Shown piece by piece: positions 25,815 to 34,420 of a stretch of 64,000 nt of DNA. The stretch spans positions 1-64,000 of the forward strand of contig JAHHHV010000006.1 in assembly GCA_019359155.1 (NCBI GenBank), read 5' to 3'. Made by a program: the position numbers and the translations under genes. The DNA is from Pegethrix bostrychoides GSE-TBD4-15B. Its GTDB lineage: Bacteria; Cyanobacteriota; Cyanobacteriia; Elainellales; Elainellaceae. Numbering within the stretch: the first letter of the stretch is position 1; every line of letters begins with the position of its first letter. The notes below the pieces were generated by a model. That model saw only the letters and a list, made by a program, of their open reading frames with translations, had not been told where the DNA came from and ran no database searches.

Positions 25815-26042
25815 CTATTCACCAATGATTTCAGGCTGGGTCAGCTCATCCGACATCTCCATGATGGCGCGGATCACCGGCTTCATTTTGTGATCGTCGA
25901 GGTTGTCGAATTCCTGGTAGCGATTGCGCTGGGCGCGGTTGGCCACCTGTACTGTGATCCGGTAGCGATTGGAGGCCGCGTCAATTAGATCCTCGGCTCG
26001 ACGCATGAGCTGGGTGGTGTCAATATTGTTGCGCTTCAGCAT
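25815..26042 (-). CDS. rpoZ: RNA polymerase omega subunit
   Basis: A 75-aa protein with the cyanobacterial omega pattern: [35 protein letters not shown] and a C-terminal [20 protein letters not shown]. It binds the beta-prime subunit and assists core assembly; in cyanobacteria it also affects sigma-factor recruitment. The frame has an ATG five codons upstream (26057), but the MLKR start matches the family. Confidence 0.92.
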   Translation of the reverse strand: MLKRNNIDTTQLMRRAEDLIDAASNRYRITVQVANRAQRNRYQEFDNLDDHKMKPVIRAIMEMSDELTQPEIIGE

Positions 26043-26086
26043 TTGCCTATTCTCCAAAAGGTTGTTTCAGTCTACCAACAGGCTAA

Positions 26087-26707
26087 TTATTTCGCCTTGG
26101 TTTTTTTGGCTTTGCTGGCGCTCTTGACTTCGCTGACCTGCGGCTCGCTGGCTTTGGATTTGGCCGCAGCCTTGCGGGCGGTGCCATTCGCAACAGTTAA
26201 CTCTAGGGGAGCCTGCAAATGTGCTTCCAAGAACCAAAGGCGCTTGTCGATGGCGCGGGAGATCTCGGTGTAGAGATCGGCGGTGTCGGCATCGCCCATG
26301 TCATCTGTGGCATCGATTTCTGCGCGGAGGCTCTTGCCATAGGCTGCATAGCGATCAGCCAGCGCCACGACATGTTCTTTGCCCTCCAAAATATCAAACG
26401 GATATTCGGGGAGCTGAGACTGACTGGCCGCCACCCGCGCTGTACCAAAGGCCACGCCGCCCAGAGCCGTGATCCGCTCTGCCACCATGTCAATATACTC
26501 TTCTAGCTCAGAGGCCAGCTCGTCGAACAGCTCATGCAGCTGGTAGAAGTCCATGCCTTTGACGTTCCAGTGCGCCTGCTTCACCTGGGTTTTCAGATCC
26601 AGCGTCGAGGCGAGCGTTTGGTTTAAGCTGCCAATCACCTCTAGGCGAGTTTCAGCAGGCATATCAATCCGAGTGGAATGAAGCTGACTACGACCATTGC
26701 TACCCAT
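26087..26707 (-). CDS. dps: Dps family ferritin-like DNA-protection protein
   Basis: A 206-aa mini-ferritin. The inter-subunit ferroxidase ligands are all present: His46, His58, Asp62, Asp73 and Glu77 (QAHWNVKG, FYQLHELFDEL, YIDMVAERI). It should oxidise and store iron using peroxide as a 12-mer. The C-terminus carries a 30-residue Lys/Ala/Ser tail (KSASKAKKTKAK at the end), which resembles DNA-binding extensions on some Dps proteins and is longer than in minimal members. The first 15 residues before MPAETRLEV may be dispensable. Its stop is 44 bases from the rpoZ start, same strand. Confidence 0.9.
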   Translation of the reverse strand: MGSNGRSQLHSTRIDMPAETRLEVIGSLNQTLASTLDLKTQVKQAHWNVKGMDFYQLHELFDELASELEEYIDMVAERITALGGVAFGTARVAASQSQLPEYPFDILEGKEHVVALADRYAAYGKSLRAEIDATDDMGDADTADLYTEISRAIDKRLWFLEAHLQAPLELTVANGTARKAAAKSKASEPQVSEVKSASKAKKTKAK

Positions 26708-26966
26708 GAGCCTTACTCCTAATTCAAACTTGTGCGACCTTGTCCAAACTTAGCAATTCAGAACAGTAACCCTAGCAGCCCTTATAGCCCCTAAAATTTA
26801 TAACCCCTAAAACTTGTAGCCCCTAAAAACAGCGTACTCTCACCAAGGCTGAGGATGGCAAGAGCAACAGAAACTAGATAGCCCTTTCAAGGATACCGCA
26901 ATCAATTCTCTCTAGTCTAGCTTTTAAGCTGAGACGCTTATGCGGAATGAAGCGCTGGGAGGGCAG

Positions 26967-27200
26967 TCAGGGTAACGTTTGCCAAGCCTGCGCCACAATG
27001 TCGCTGAGCCAGCGCCGCGAATCTCGATCGAGCAGGCTATCGTCAGCTAGCACCTCGGCGCGCAGATCTTCTAAGGTTTGCCCTTTGGAGCGAGCGATTT
27101 GCACCACGCCCGCGATAGCGGTGGCGATTAGCTCTTCGCTGACGGGCTTTTGCTTGAGTTCGACAATTTCTTGCGGATTGGCGGGGATGGGGTAGTCCAT
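26967..27200 (-). CDS. Small conserved cyanobacterial-type protein, 77 aa
   Basis: A 77-aa soluble protein beginning MDYPIPANPQEIVELKQKPV, with helical segments (ELIATAIAGVVQIARSKGQT, LEDLRAEVLADDSLLDRDSR) and ending WLSDIVAQAWQTL. Codon and residue usage are like its neighbours. The pattern is reminiscent of short cyanobacterial proteins of unknown role. It stands alone, about 260 bases from dps, and its promoter would lie in the 218-bp gap shared with the divergent flavoprotein gene. Confidence 0.68.
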   Translation of the reverse strand: MDYPIPANPQEIVELKQKPVSEELIATAIAGVVQIARSKGQTLEDLRAEVLADDSLLDRDSRRWLSDIVAQAWQTLP

Positions 27201-27418
27201 GTCTCTAGTGGGCAGCGGCAGCCTGTGAGGGAGTAGAGGAGTATCAGAACGCGGTTAAAATCCTGAAAACAGCCCAAACAAAATGAGAGCCATGTAAAAT
27301 TTGTGAAGCGATTCAGGTATTCCCGGAAGTGTAGCGCAGAATCCAGGGCTGTCAACCCGAACTTATGCAGGAAATTTGGTTTCGTTTGAAAAGTTTATCG
27401 GAGATTTAGAATTGGGTG

Positions 27419-29512
27419 ATGAAAGAGCTGCTCTACCTGGAGATTCCGACATCTGATATCGCTGCCGTGCGGGACTGGCTCCAGCAGGTTTCGCTACCGA
27501 CGACGAGTGAGGTAACCCAGCAGGCTACCCCAGACGGATTTCGACTCTGCTTTACTGGGACTACTGGAGCTATCGGAACAGCCGACGAACTTTCGGTCTT
27601 TACCTGGTCACTCCAGCGCACCACCTATCTCAAAGCTTTTCGCTGGACAGATCGACCTCTGCTGCAGGAGCGCGAGATTCTCCAGAGCCTGAGCCAGCAA
27701 ATCCGCGCTCGGTTCCCGCATCATTATCCGCAGCCGCCAGCTCTCACGTCTGCATCAATTTTTGAGTCGCTGCACGAGCGCTACCCGCAGACGGTGCATT
27801 ATTTCCAGAAAATGCCGAATGGCGAAGCGCATCTCAACCGCGTTTACTGGTGGGAGCAGCGCTGGCGGGAGGGCGTACAAAATCCGCAGCAGCCCAAGCA
27901 GGTGATTTTTTCAGCCGATTCCCGACCTGAGCCAGCACTGCAAGACCAATTTCAAGACCAATCTCAAGATCAGTACGACTTAATTTACGTGGGCGGGGCG
28001 CTGGGCGTAATCCATGCAGCGGTGATGGCGCGTCTGGGCTACCGGGTGCTGCTGCTAGAGCGTCTGCCGTTTGGCCGGATGAACCGCGAGTGGAACATTT
28101 CGCGGGCGGAGTTTCAGAGCTTGATCGAGCTCGGTTTATTCACGGCGGCGGAGTTTGAGAGCCTGATTGCTGCCGAATATCAGGACGGCTTCCACAAGTT
28201 TTTTGATGCCAATAATCCGCCGCAGTGCAAGGCTCCTGTGCTGCATACGCCCACCGTACTTAACATCGCCATTGATGCCGAGAAGCTGCTGAAGCTCTCT
28301 GGCGAAAAGCTGCGGGCGGCGGGCGGCGACATCTGGGACGAAACCGAATTTCTGCGGGCTGAGATTGGCTCTGAGTGCGTCACCGTCCAAACAACCCATC
28401 TGCCCAGCCAGCAGGCGCGACAGGCCAGCGGCAGGCTGTTGGTAGATGCGATGGGCACGGCTTCTCCAATTGCTTGGCAGCTCAACGGTGGACGCGCCTT
28501 CGACAGCGTTTGCCCGACAGTCGGCGCGGTGATTGACGGCGGCTTTGAGCCAGGAGTTTGGGATGCGCGGTTTGGCGATGTGCTCAACAGTCACGGCGAT
28601 ATTTCACGCGGGCGGCAGCTAATCTGGGAGCTCTTTCCGGGGCGCGGCAGCGAGCTAACTTTCTATCTGTTTCACTACCATCAGGTGCATCCCGAAAATC
28701 CGGGTTCGCTGCTGGAGATGTACGAAGATTTTTTCACGATTCTGCCCGAATACCGCCGCTGCGATCCCGAAAAGCTGATCTGGAAAAAGCCAACCTTTGG
28801 CTATATTCCTGGTCACTTCAGCATTCGAGCCAGTGATCGCCAGGTTGCCTTCGACCGCCTGATCGCAATTGGGGATGCCGCCTCGCTGCAATCGCCGCTG
28901 GTGTTTACCGGCTTTGGCTCGCTGGTACGGAACCTGCCCCGCCTCACGGATCTGCTGGACACAGCACTGCGCCACGATTTGCTCCAGGCCAAGCACCTCA
29001 CCCAGATCCGCGCCTTCCAAAGCAATATCTCCGTCACCTGGCTATTTTCTAAGGGCATGATGGTGCCCACGGGCAGGTTCATTGCCCCGGAGCGGGTGAA
29101 CGCCATGCTCAACACCTTCTTTGGCATTCTGGCTGAGCAGCCGCCAGAGCTAGCCGATCGGTTTGTCAAAGATCGAGCGGGCTGGCTGCCGTTTAACCGG
29201 ATGGCGCTGCAAGCCGCATGGCGCAACCCAGCGCTGCTGCTCTGGATCTGGGAGCTAGCGGGCGCTCGCGATCTGCTGCGCTGGCTGGGTAGCTATATCA
29301 ACTTCACGCTAAGCGCCCTGCTGAGCTGGCTGTTAGGCTGGCTGCCCAGCTTTGCCAACCAAATTCAGCCCTGGCTGGAGCCGCGCTATCCGGCAGTCTG
29401 GCTCTGGCTCTTGGCGCAGAGCTACGCACTCACCTACGGAGTCGGCCAGCCGCAGTCTAAATCAGCACCGCCTCAGCCCCATCTGCGCGTCAAGCCTGAA
29501 AGCCCAGTCTAG
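27419..29512 (+). CDS. Lycopene cyclase CruA/CruP family flavoprotein
   Basis: A 697-aa FAD-dependent protein. About 185 N-terminal residues of uncertain fold precede a Rossmann FAD motif at about 192-196 (YVGGALGVIHAAVMARLG, then LLLERLPFGRMNREWNISRA). Later motifs (LLVDAMGTASPIAWQLNGG, IGDAASLQSPLVFTGFGSL) match CruA/CruP lycopene cyclase homologues, which make cyclic carotenoids or act in related redox-neutral chemistry. Length and the FHYHQVHPENPG segment favour the CruA side, but I cannot separate CruA from CruP with certainty. A C-terminal hydrophobic region (LSALLSWLLGWLPSF) may touch the membrane. The preferred start is ATG 27419 rather than the GTG just before it. A DQFQDQSQDQ linker precedes the FAD domain. 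Confidence 0.72.
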   Translation: MKELLYLEIPTSDIAAVRDWLQQVSLPTTSEVTQQATPDGFRLCFTGTTGAIGTADELSVFTWSLQRTTYLKAFRWTDRPLLQEREILQSLSQQIRARFPHHYPQPPALTSASIFESLHERYPQTVHYFQKMPNGEAHLNRVYWWEQRWREGVQNPQQPKQVIFSADSRPEPALQDQFQDQSQDQYDLIYVGGALGVIHAAVMARLGYRVLLLERLPFGRMNREWNISRAEFQSLIELGLFTAAEFESLIAAEYQDGFHKFFDANNPPQCKAPVLHTPTVLNIAIDAEKLLKLSGEKLRAAGGDIWDETEFLRAEIGSECVTVQTTHLPSQQARQASGRLLVDAMGTASPIAWQLNGGRAFDSVCPTVGAVIDGGFEPGVWDARFGDVLNSHGDISRGRQLIWELFPGRGSELTFYLFHYHQVHPENPGSLLEMYEDFFTILPEYRRCDPEKLIWKKPTFGYIPGHFSIRASDRQVAFDRLIAIGDAASLQSPLVFTGFGSLVRNLPRLTDLLDTALRHDLLQAKHLTQIRAFQSNISVTWLFSKGMMVPTGRFIAPERVNAMLNTFFGILAEQPPELADRFVKDRAGWLPFNRMALQAAWRNPALLLWIWELAGARDLLRWLGSYINFTLSALLSWLLGWLPSFANQIQPWLEPRYPAVWLWLLAQSYALTYGVGQPQSKSAPPQPHLRVKPESPV

Positions 29513-29520
29513 CCAAAACC

Positions 29521-29714
29521 TGCCACTGGCTGCGGTTTTATGACGCTCAGGGAAATCTGGTGCCGCTGCCTGAAGAAGCCGCACAGCGGCGGGTGAAGCT
29601 GCTCAAGCGCAGACAGAACAAGAGCGGCAGAGAGCCGAGCGACTGTCTGCGCATCTGCGGCAGCATTGCCTAGATTGCCGCTCAGATAGAATTGACAAAT
29701 GTTTAGCAGATTGA
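29521..29714 (+). pseudogene. C-terminal remnant of a Uma2 family endonuclease, frameshifted
   Basis: One frame reads WLRFYDAQGNLVPLPEEAAQ from 29527, the usual end of the Uma2 nuclease domain. The coiled-coil tail continues in another frame as QAQTEQERQRAERLSAHLRQ to a stop at 29712-29714. The frame change lies near 29605-29611. The catalytic part of the domain is absent. Uma2 proteins (PD-(D/E)XK fold) are abundant in cyanobacterial genomes and often decay. The start is lost, so no product is expected. Confidence 0.65.
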
Positions 29715-29729
29715 ATCTAGGCCAGTTGT

Positions 29730-31661
29730 ATGACCCTTAGTTCAGCTCTCTCCCATGGCGACACTTCAGCTGCACCCGTCCAGCACCCGCTCGAACCCCT
29801 GACTGGGGCTGAGGTGGAGGCGGCTGTAGCCATCGTCCGAACTGCCCAACAGGTTGGCTCTACCTATCGTTTCCCCTGCGTGACGCTGCATGAGCCGCCC
29901 AAAGACTTGGTGCTGCATTTTCGGGCGGGCGATCCGGTTGAGCGCGAAGCCTTTTTGATTTTGCTGGATAACGCCACGGGCAACACCTACGAAGCCGTGG
30001 TGTCGATTTCGCAGCAGCAGGTCAAGTCCTGGCAGCAGATTCCTGGCGTGCAGCCCAATATCATGGCGGATGAGCTGTCTGAGTGCGAGGCCGTGGTCAA
30101 GGCGCACCCTGAGTTTCAGGCGGCGCTGGCGAAGCGGGGCATCAGCGATCTCGATCTGGTGGTGGTTGATCCCTGGGCGATTGGTAACTTTGGCTTCGAG
30201 GATGAACTGGGGCTGCGGCTCTCGCGCTGCCTCTGCTACCTGCGCCAGACACCCGACGGCAACTTCTACGCCCGCCCGATTGACGGCCTCGTGCCCGTCG
30301 TCGATCTCAACGCCATGCAGGTGCTAAAGATTGAAGATTTAGGCGTTGTGCCGATTCCGCCGGAGCCTAGCGAATATGCGGCCCGGTTCATCCCAAATCA
30401 GCGTCAGGACATCAAGCCGCTACAAATCACTCAGCCTGAAGGCCCTAGCTTTGAAGTAGAAGGGCATTGGATTCGCTGGCAGAAGTGGCAGTTTCGGATT
30501 GGCTTCACGCCGCGCGAAGGGCTAGTGCTCTACACCGTCGGCTATGAAGATCAGGGGCAGCTGCGCTCGATTCTCTACCGGGCTTCGATGGCTGAAATGG
30601 TTGTGCCCTACGGCGATCCGCGCCCACAGCATTTCCGCAAAAATGCCTTTGACCTGGGCGAACATGGCGTGGGGATGCTGGCCAACTCGCTGAAGCTGGG
30701 CTGCGACTGTCTGGGCGAAATCCGCTACTTTGACGCGGTGCTGACCAACAGCCGGGGCAAGGTAGCGATCACCGAAAACGCAGTTTGCCTGCATGAAGAA
30801 GACTTTGGCACGCTCTGGAAGCATACCGACTGGCGCTTGGATGAAGTCGAGGTGCGGCGGTCGCGGCGGCTGGTGATTTCGTTTGTGGCCACAGTAGACA
30901 ACTACGAATACGGCTTTTTCTGGTACTTCTATCAGGATGGATCGATTCAGTATGAAGTCAAGCTGACCGGGATTTTGCTCTGCGGGGCGTTGGCCGATCA
31001 GCCTAAATACGGCACGCTGGTTGCTCCCGAACTCAACGCCATCAGCCATCAGCACTTTTTCTGTATGCGGCTGGACTTTGACCTAGATGGTCGGGATAAC
31101 TCGGTTTACGAGGTGAACAGCGAGGCAGAACCGATGGGGCCAGCCAATCCCTACGGCAACGCTTTCTATGCCCAGCCAACTCTGTTGGAGCGCGAGCAAG
31201 CTGCCCAGCGACTGATCGACCCGCTCAAAGGGCGTTACTGGAAAATCGTCAATCCCAACGTCACGAACCGTCTGGGGCAGCCCGTTGGCTTCAAGCTCGC
31301 GCCTGGTGAAAACGTGCTGCCCTTTGCCCACCCGGACTCGCCAATTCTGCGGCGAGCAGGCTTTATGACGCGGCATCTCTGGGTCACGCCCTACGAAGCT
31401 ACCGAGCGCTACCCGGCAGGCGACTATCCCAACCAGCATTCTGGTGGCGAGGGGTTGCCCCAATGGACGCAGGCCGACCGCGCCATTGACAATACTGATC
31501 TAGTCGTCTGGTACAACTTCGGGCATCACCACATCCCCCGCCCAGAAGACTTCCCGGTGATGCCGACCGCCTATTCCGGGTTCATGCTCAAGCCGGTCGG
31601 CTTTTTTGATGCCAGTCCTGCGCTGGACGTGCCGCCCAGCGAAAAGCCCACCTGTCACTAG
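29730..31661 (+). CDS. Copper amine oxidase (primary-amine oxidase)
   Basis: A 643-aa quinoprotein that oxidises primary amines to aldehydes with release of ammonia and H2O2. Tyr392 in the NYEY motif is the precursor of topaquinone. Asp308 (AFDLGEHGVG) is the predicted catalytic base. Copper ligands are His440, His442 (SHQHFFCMRLD) and His601 (HHHIPRPEDFPVM). All are intact, so it should be active. No signal peptide is visible, so it is predicted cytoplasmic. The ATG at 29730 gives a normal family length. It may allow use of amines such as tyramine or phenylethylamine as nitrogen source; the substrate is not determinable. Confidence 0.93.
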   Translation: MTLSSALSHGDTSAAPVQHPLEPLTGAEVEAAVAIVRTAQQVGSTYRFPCVTLHEPPKDLVLHFRAGDPVEREAFLILLDNATGNTYEAVVSISQQQVKSWQQIPGVQPNIMADELSECEAVVKAHPEFQAALAKRGISDLDLVVVDPWAIGNFGFEDELGLRLSRCLCYLRQTPDGNFYARPIDGLVPVVDLNAMQVLKIEDLGVVPIPPEPSEYAARFIPNQRQDIKPLQITQPEGPSFEVEGHWIRWQKWQFRIGFTPREGLVLYTVGYEDQGQLRSILYRASMAEMVVPYGDPRPQHFRKNAFDLGEHGVGMLANSLKLGCDCLGEIRYFDAVLTNSRGKVAITENAVCLHEEDFGTLWKHTDWRLDEVEVRRSRRLVISFVATVDNYEYGFFWYFYQDGSIQYEVKLTGILLCGALADQPKYGTLVAPELNAISHQHFFCMRLDFDLDGRDNSVYEVNSEAEPMGPANPYGNAFYAQPTLLEREQAAQRLIDPLKGRYWKIVNPNVTNRLGQPVGFKLAPGENVLPFAHPDSPILRRAGFMTRHLWVTPYEATERYPAGDYPNQHSGGEGLPQWTQADRAIDNTDLVVWYNFGHHHIPRPEDFPVMPTAYSGFMLKPVGFFDASPALDVPPSEKPTCH

Positions 31662-31695
31662 GCGCTGTCTGTGACTAGACGCTAAAAGCGAGCTG

Positions 31696-34308
31696 CTAAA
31701 ACGGAATCCGGAAGCTGCGTTCGCCGCTGGTGCTCTCCTGCACCACCAGTGTCAGGCGGCTCTTGTCAAGTCCAGGACGATCCAGCAGGTAGATCTGGCC
31801 GCTCAGCCCTTTGCCGGGTTCTAGCATGGTGCCAACCTCGCTGGTGAACAGCACCCGCGAGCGGTAAATCTGGCCGTTCTCGTCTTTGGACTCAGCATAG
31901 AGCGGGCCAAAGCCAAAGCCACGTCCGCTGCGGTTTTGAATCCAGAGGTTGGCGACAAACTTGCCATCGGCTTCAGTGCGCGTGCCGTCGATCCAGATTG
32001 CCACGTTATCCAACGTCTGGGTCGCTGAAGTCAGAACGCTGCCTGCAACCCACTGGCGATCGACTTGCAGTGGACTCGTGGCTGGGGTTCGCGGCGTTTG
32101 TCTAGGCGTGATTGAGGGAACCGGAGCACGGCTGGAGCGCGACTGTGGCCTAGAGGCGGGACGCTGAGCGGGTCGGGTCGGGGTCGCCTGCTGCCGCACT
32201 GCCGCAGTCTGACGGGGCGCAGCAGATCGAGCGGGTGTGGCAGTCTGCTGCACTGAAGTAGATGATCGGGCGACGGTCGATCGGGCGGCAGTGGCCGATG
32301 GGGCGGCAGTGCGAACCGGAGTGGCAGTAATGCTGCGGGCATCTGTTGCGGCAGGTGAAGCAGCTGATTTGGCAGCTGTCGCGGGGGACACCATCGCCGT
32401 TAGCTTGAGGTTGACGGCATCCAACCGTGCCTGGTATTCCCGAATCTTAGCTGCCGCGCTGCTGCTGGCGAAGCTGTCTTTAGGGACGGCAGACAGCGTG
32501 GCCAAAGACCGCCGCCACTGTAGCTGAGCTGCCTCATACTGCGAGTAGGTCTTGGCAATATTGGTTTGTTCAATCGCTCTTTGGGCTTCAGCTTCAGCTC
32601 GGCTGAGCAGCTGCGTGGCTCTCGACTGCTTCTCCAAATTTTCGTCTAGCTTGGCCAGTAGCGTCTGATAGCGCGGCAAGACAAGATGCGCTGAAGCATA
32701 GCCTTTGAAACCGCTCGAAAAGGCATTGAGCTGAGCGACCGAATCCGCCAATTTCTGACGAGCCTGCTGGAGTCCAGTCAGATCACGAGCCTGACTCAGC
32801 AGCAGTCCGGCACTATCAGCCTGTTGAATGGCCTGCTGATATTGACTTTCGCTCACAGCATCAGCCGCGCAGTTGCTCAAAACCCCGCAGAGTGAAGCAA
32901 TATGCGGCGAACGAATCCCCAGGGTTGCCCCGCCCAGCGGCAGGAGTGCCAAAACGCTCAGCGTCAAGACTCGACGCAGCGAGAACCGACTGCTGGGCGA
33001 GTTGCCCAATTGGTCTTGGGGGGGCTGCGTCAGCGATTGGGGCAGCTGGCGTATGGATTTCTGGATTAGCGACTGGAGCGATGCTTGAGATTTGATCTGA
33101 GATCTAATCTGGGATGTGATGGGCAGGAGCGCTGCTTCAAGTTGGGTGCGGGCCTCTGGAGTGGCTGCAACAATCTCTAGACTGCTCAGCGCACTGCTCT
33201 GTGAACTGCTCTGTGAGTCGATTGGCGACTCTATAACTCCAGCCTGCGCTGCTGCGAGAGGCAATTCCGCCAGTTCAGCTGTCGCGCCCGCCATCACACC
33301 CTCTGCCGCAGTTACTTCAAGGGAGTTTAGCTCTGATGCGGCAGGAGCCTCAAACCAGCGAGCCCCGGTCTTCTGACGCAATGAGCGAGCCGGACGAGTT
33401 GCTGACTGACGCGAGCTAGCCTGGATGAGTGAAGTCAGTGACTCTAGCGGTGCCAGCGCCTGCAAAATGGCCTGCGCCGACGCATAGCGTTCTTGAGGCT
33501 TATCGGCCATCATCTGGCTCAAAACCTGGGCAAACTGCGGGTCGAGCCGCACCTGATTCTGCCACTTCCATTCCAGCGACTTGGCATCCATCAATAGGTT
33601 GGGTGGCTTGCCAGTCAGCAGCACCACGGCTGTCACGGCTAGCGCATAGAGATCGCTACGAGGTGAGCATTGCCCCATGCGGATCTGCTCGTAGGGTGCA
33701 TAGCCAAATTTGCCAACCGAGACTGAGGCCTGGATCAAGCCGTCTGGATCATGCGGGTTGACTAGATGCAGATGCGGAATAATTTGCTTGACCACGCCAA
33801 AGTCAATCAGCACGGGCAGCTGCGACCCTCGCTTCAGCATGATGTTGTCGGGAGAAATATCGCGATGAACAATATTTTTGCCATGCAGATAGTCCAGAAC
33901 GTTGAGCAGATTTTTCAGCCAGAGCAAAACTTCGCTTTGGCTAAAGCTACAGCCCTGCCGCTGGCGCTCTTGCAGCAGTCGCCAGTAGGTTTTGCCGTCA
34001 ATATATTCTTGAGCAATGAACAGTCGCTCTTCGGCCTCAAATCCAGCAAAGAACTGCGGGATCTGGATATGGTCAAGCTGGTGCAGCGTTTCGGCCTCAC
34101 GCTGAAACAGCTCTCGAAGCTTCTGCGATACCACCGGGTCGGCCTGAGCATTTGGCACAAATTCTTTCAGCACGCAAAGCTCATTGAACCGCTGCTCATC
34201 AGCCGCCAAATAAGTGCGGCCAAAGCCGCCGCGTCCCAGCGTGCATTGAATCCGATAGCGCCTGTCAACGATTGCTCCGGGCGCTAGCTCTGCTCCTGCC
34301 GTTACCAT
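31696..34308 (-). CDS. Membrane-anchored Ser/Thr protein kinase
   Basis: An 870-aa receptor-like kinase. The Hanks-type kinase domain occupies about 15-285: Gly loop LGRGGFGRTY (24-33), catalytic Lys48, HRDISPDN (148-155) and DFG (169-171). A Ser/Ala/Gln-rich juxtamembrane region follows, then one transmembrane segment near 445-465 (VLTLSVLALLPLGGATLGI). An extracytoplasmic helical stretch comes next (QQADSAGLLLSQARDLTGLQ), then a Thr/Arg/Pro-rich linker. The last 130 residues form a beta-rich domain (VDRQWVAGSVLTSATQTLDN, YLLDRPGLDKSRLTLVVQES) that may sense a ligand. It lies 112 bases downstream of the HetZ-related gene on the same strand. Confidence 0.88.
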   Translation of the reverse strand: MVTAGAELAPGAIVDRRYRIQCTLGRGGFGRTYLAADEQRFNELCVLKEFVPNAQADPVVSQKLRELFQREAETLHQLDHIQIPQFFAGFEAEERLFIAQEYIDGKTYWRLLQERQRQGCSFSQSEVLLWLKNLLNVLDYLHGKNIVHRDISPDNIMLKRGSQLPVLIDFGVVKQIIPHLHLVNPHDPDGLIQASVSVGKFGYAPYEQIRMGQCSPRSDLYALAVTAVVLLTGKPPNLLMDAKSLEWKWQNQVRLDPQFAQVLSQMMADKPQERYASAQAILQALAPLESLTSLIQASSRQSATRPARSLRQKTGARWFEAPAASELNSLEVTAAEGVMAGATAELAELPLAAAQAGVIESPIDSQSSSQSSALSSLEIVAATPEARTQLEAALLPITSQIRSQIKSQASLQSLIQKSIRQLPQSLTQPPQDQLGNSPSSRFSLRRVLTLSVLALLPLGGATLGIRSPHIASLCGVLSNCAADAVSESQYQQAIQQADSAGLLLSQARDLTGLQQARQKLADSVAQLNAFSSGFKGYASAHLVLPRYQTLLAKLDENLEKQSRATQLLSRAEAEAQRAIEQTNIAKTYSQYEAAQLQWRRSLATLSAVPKDSFASSSAAAKIREYQARLDAVNLKLTAMVSPATAAKSAASPAATDARSITATPVRTAAPSATAARSTVARSSTSVQQTATPARSAAPRQTAAVRQQATPTRPAQRPASRPQSRSSRAPVPSITPRQTPRTPATSPLQVDRQWVAGSVLTSATQTLDNVAIWIDGTRTEADGKFVANLWIQNRSGRGFGFGPLYAESKDENGQIYRSRVLFTSEVGTMLEPGKGLSGQIYLLDRPGLDKSRLTLVVQESTSGERSFRIPF

Positions 34309-34420
34309 TTAGCTCCTCGCCAGTTGGACTACAGCTACAAAAAATCCAGACCGCTGACATCATCTCATCTCTTGCTGATTTTGGGTATCAGGTTTTGGGG
34401 ATCGGGCGGCTCTGTAGGCA

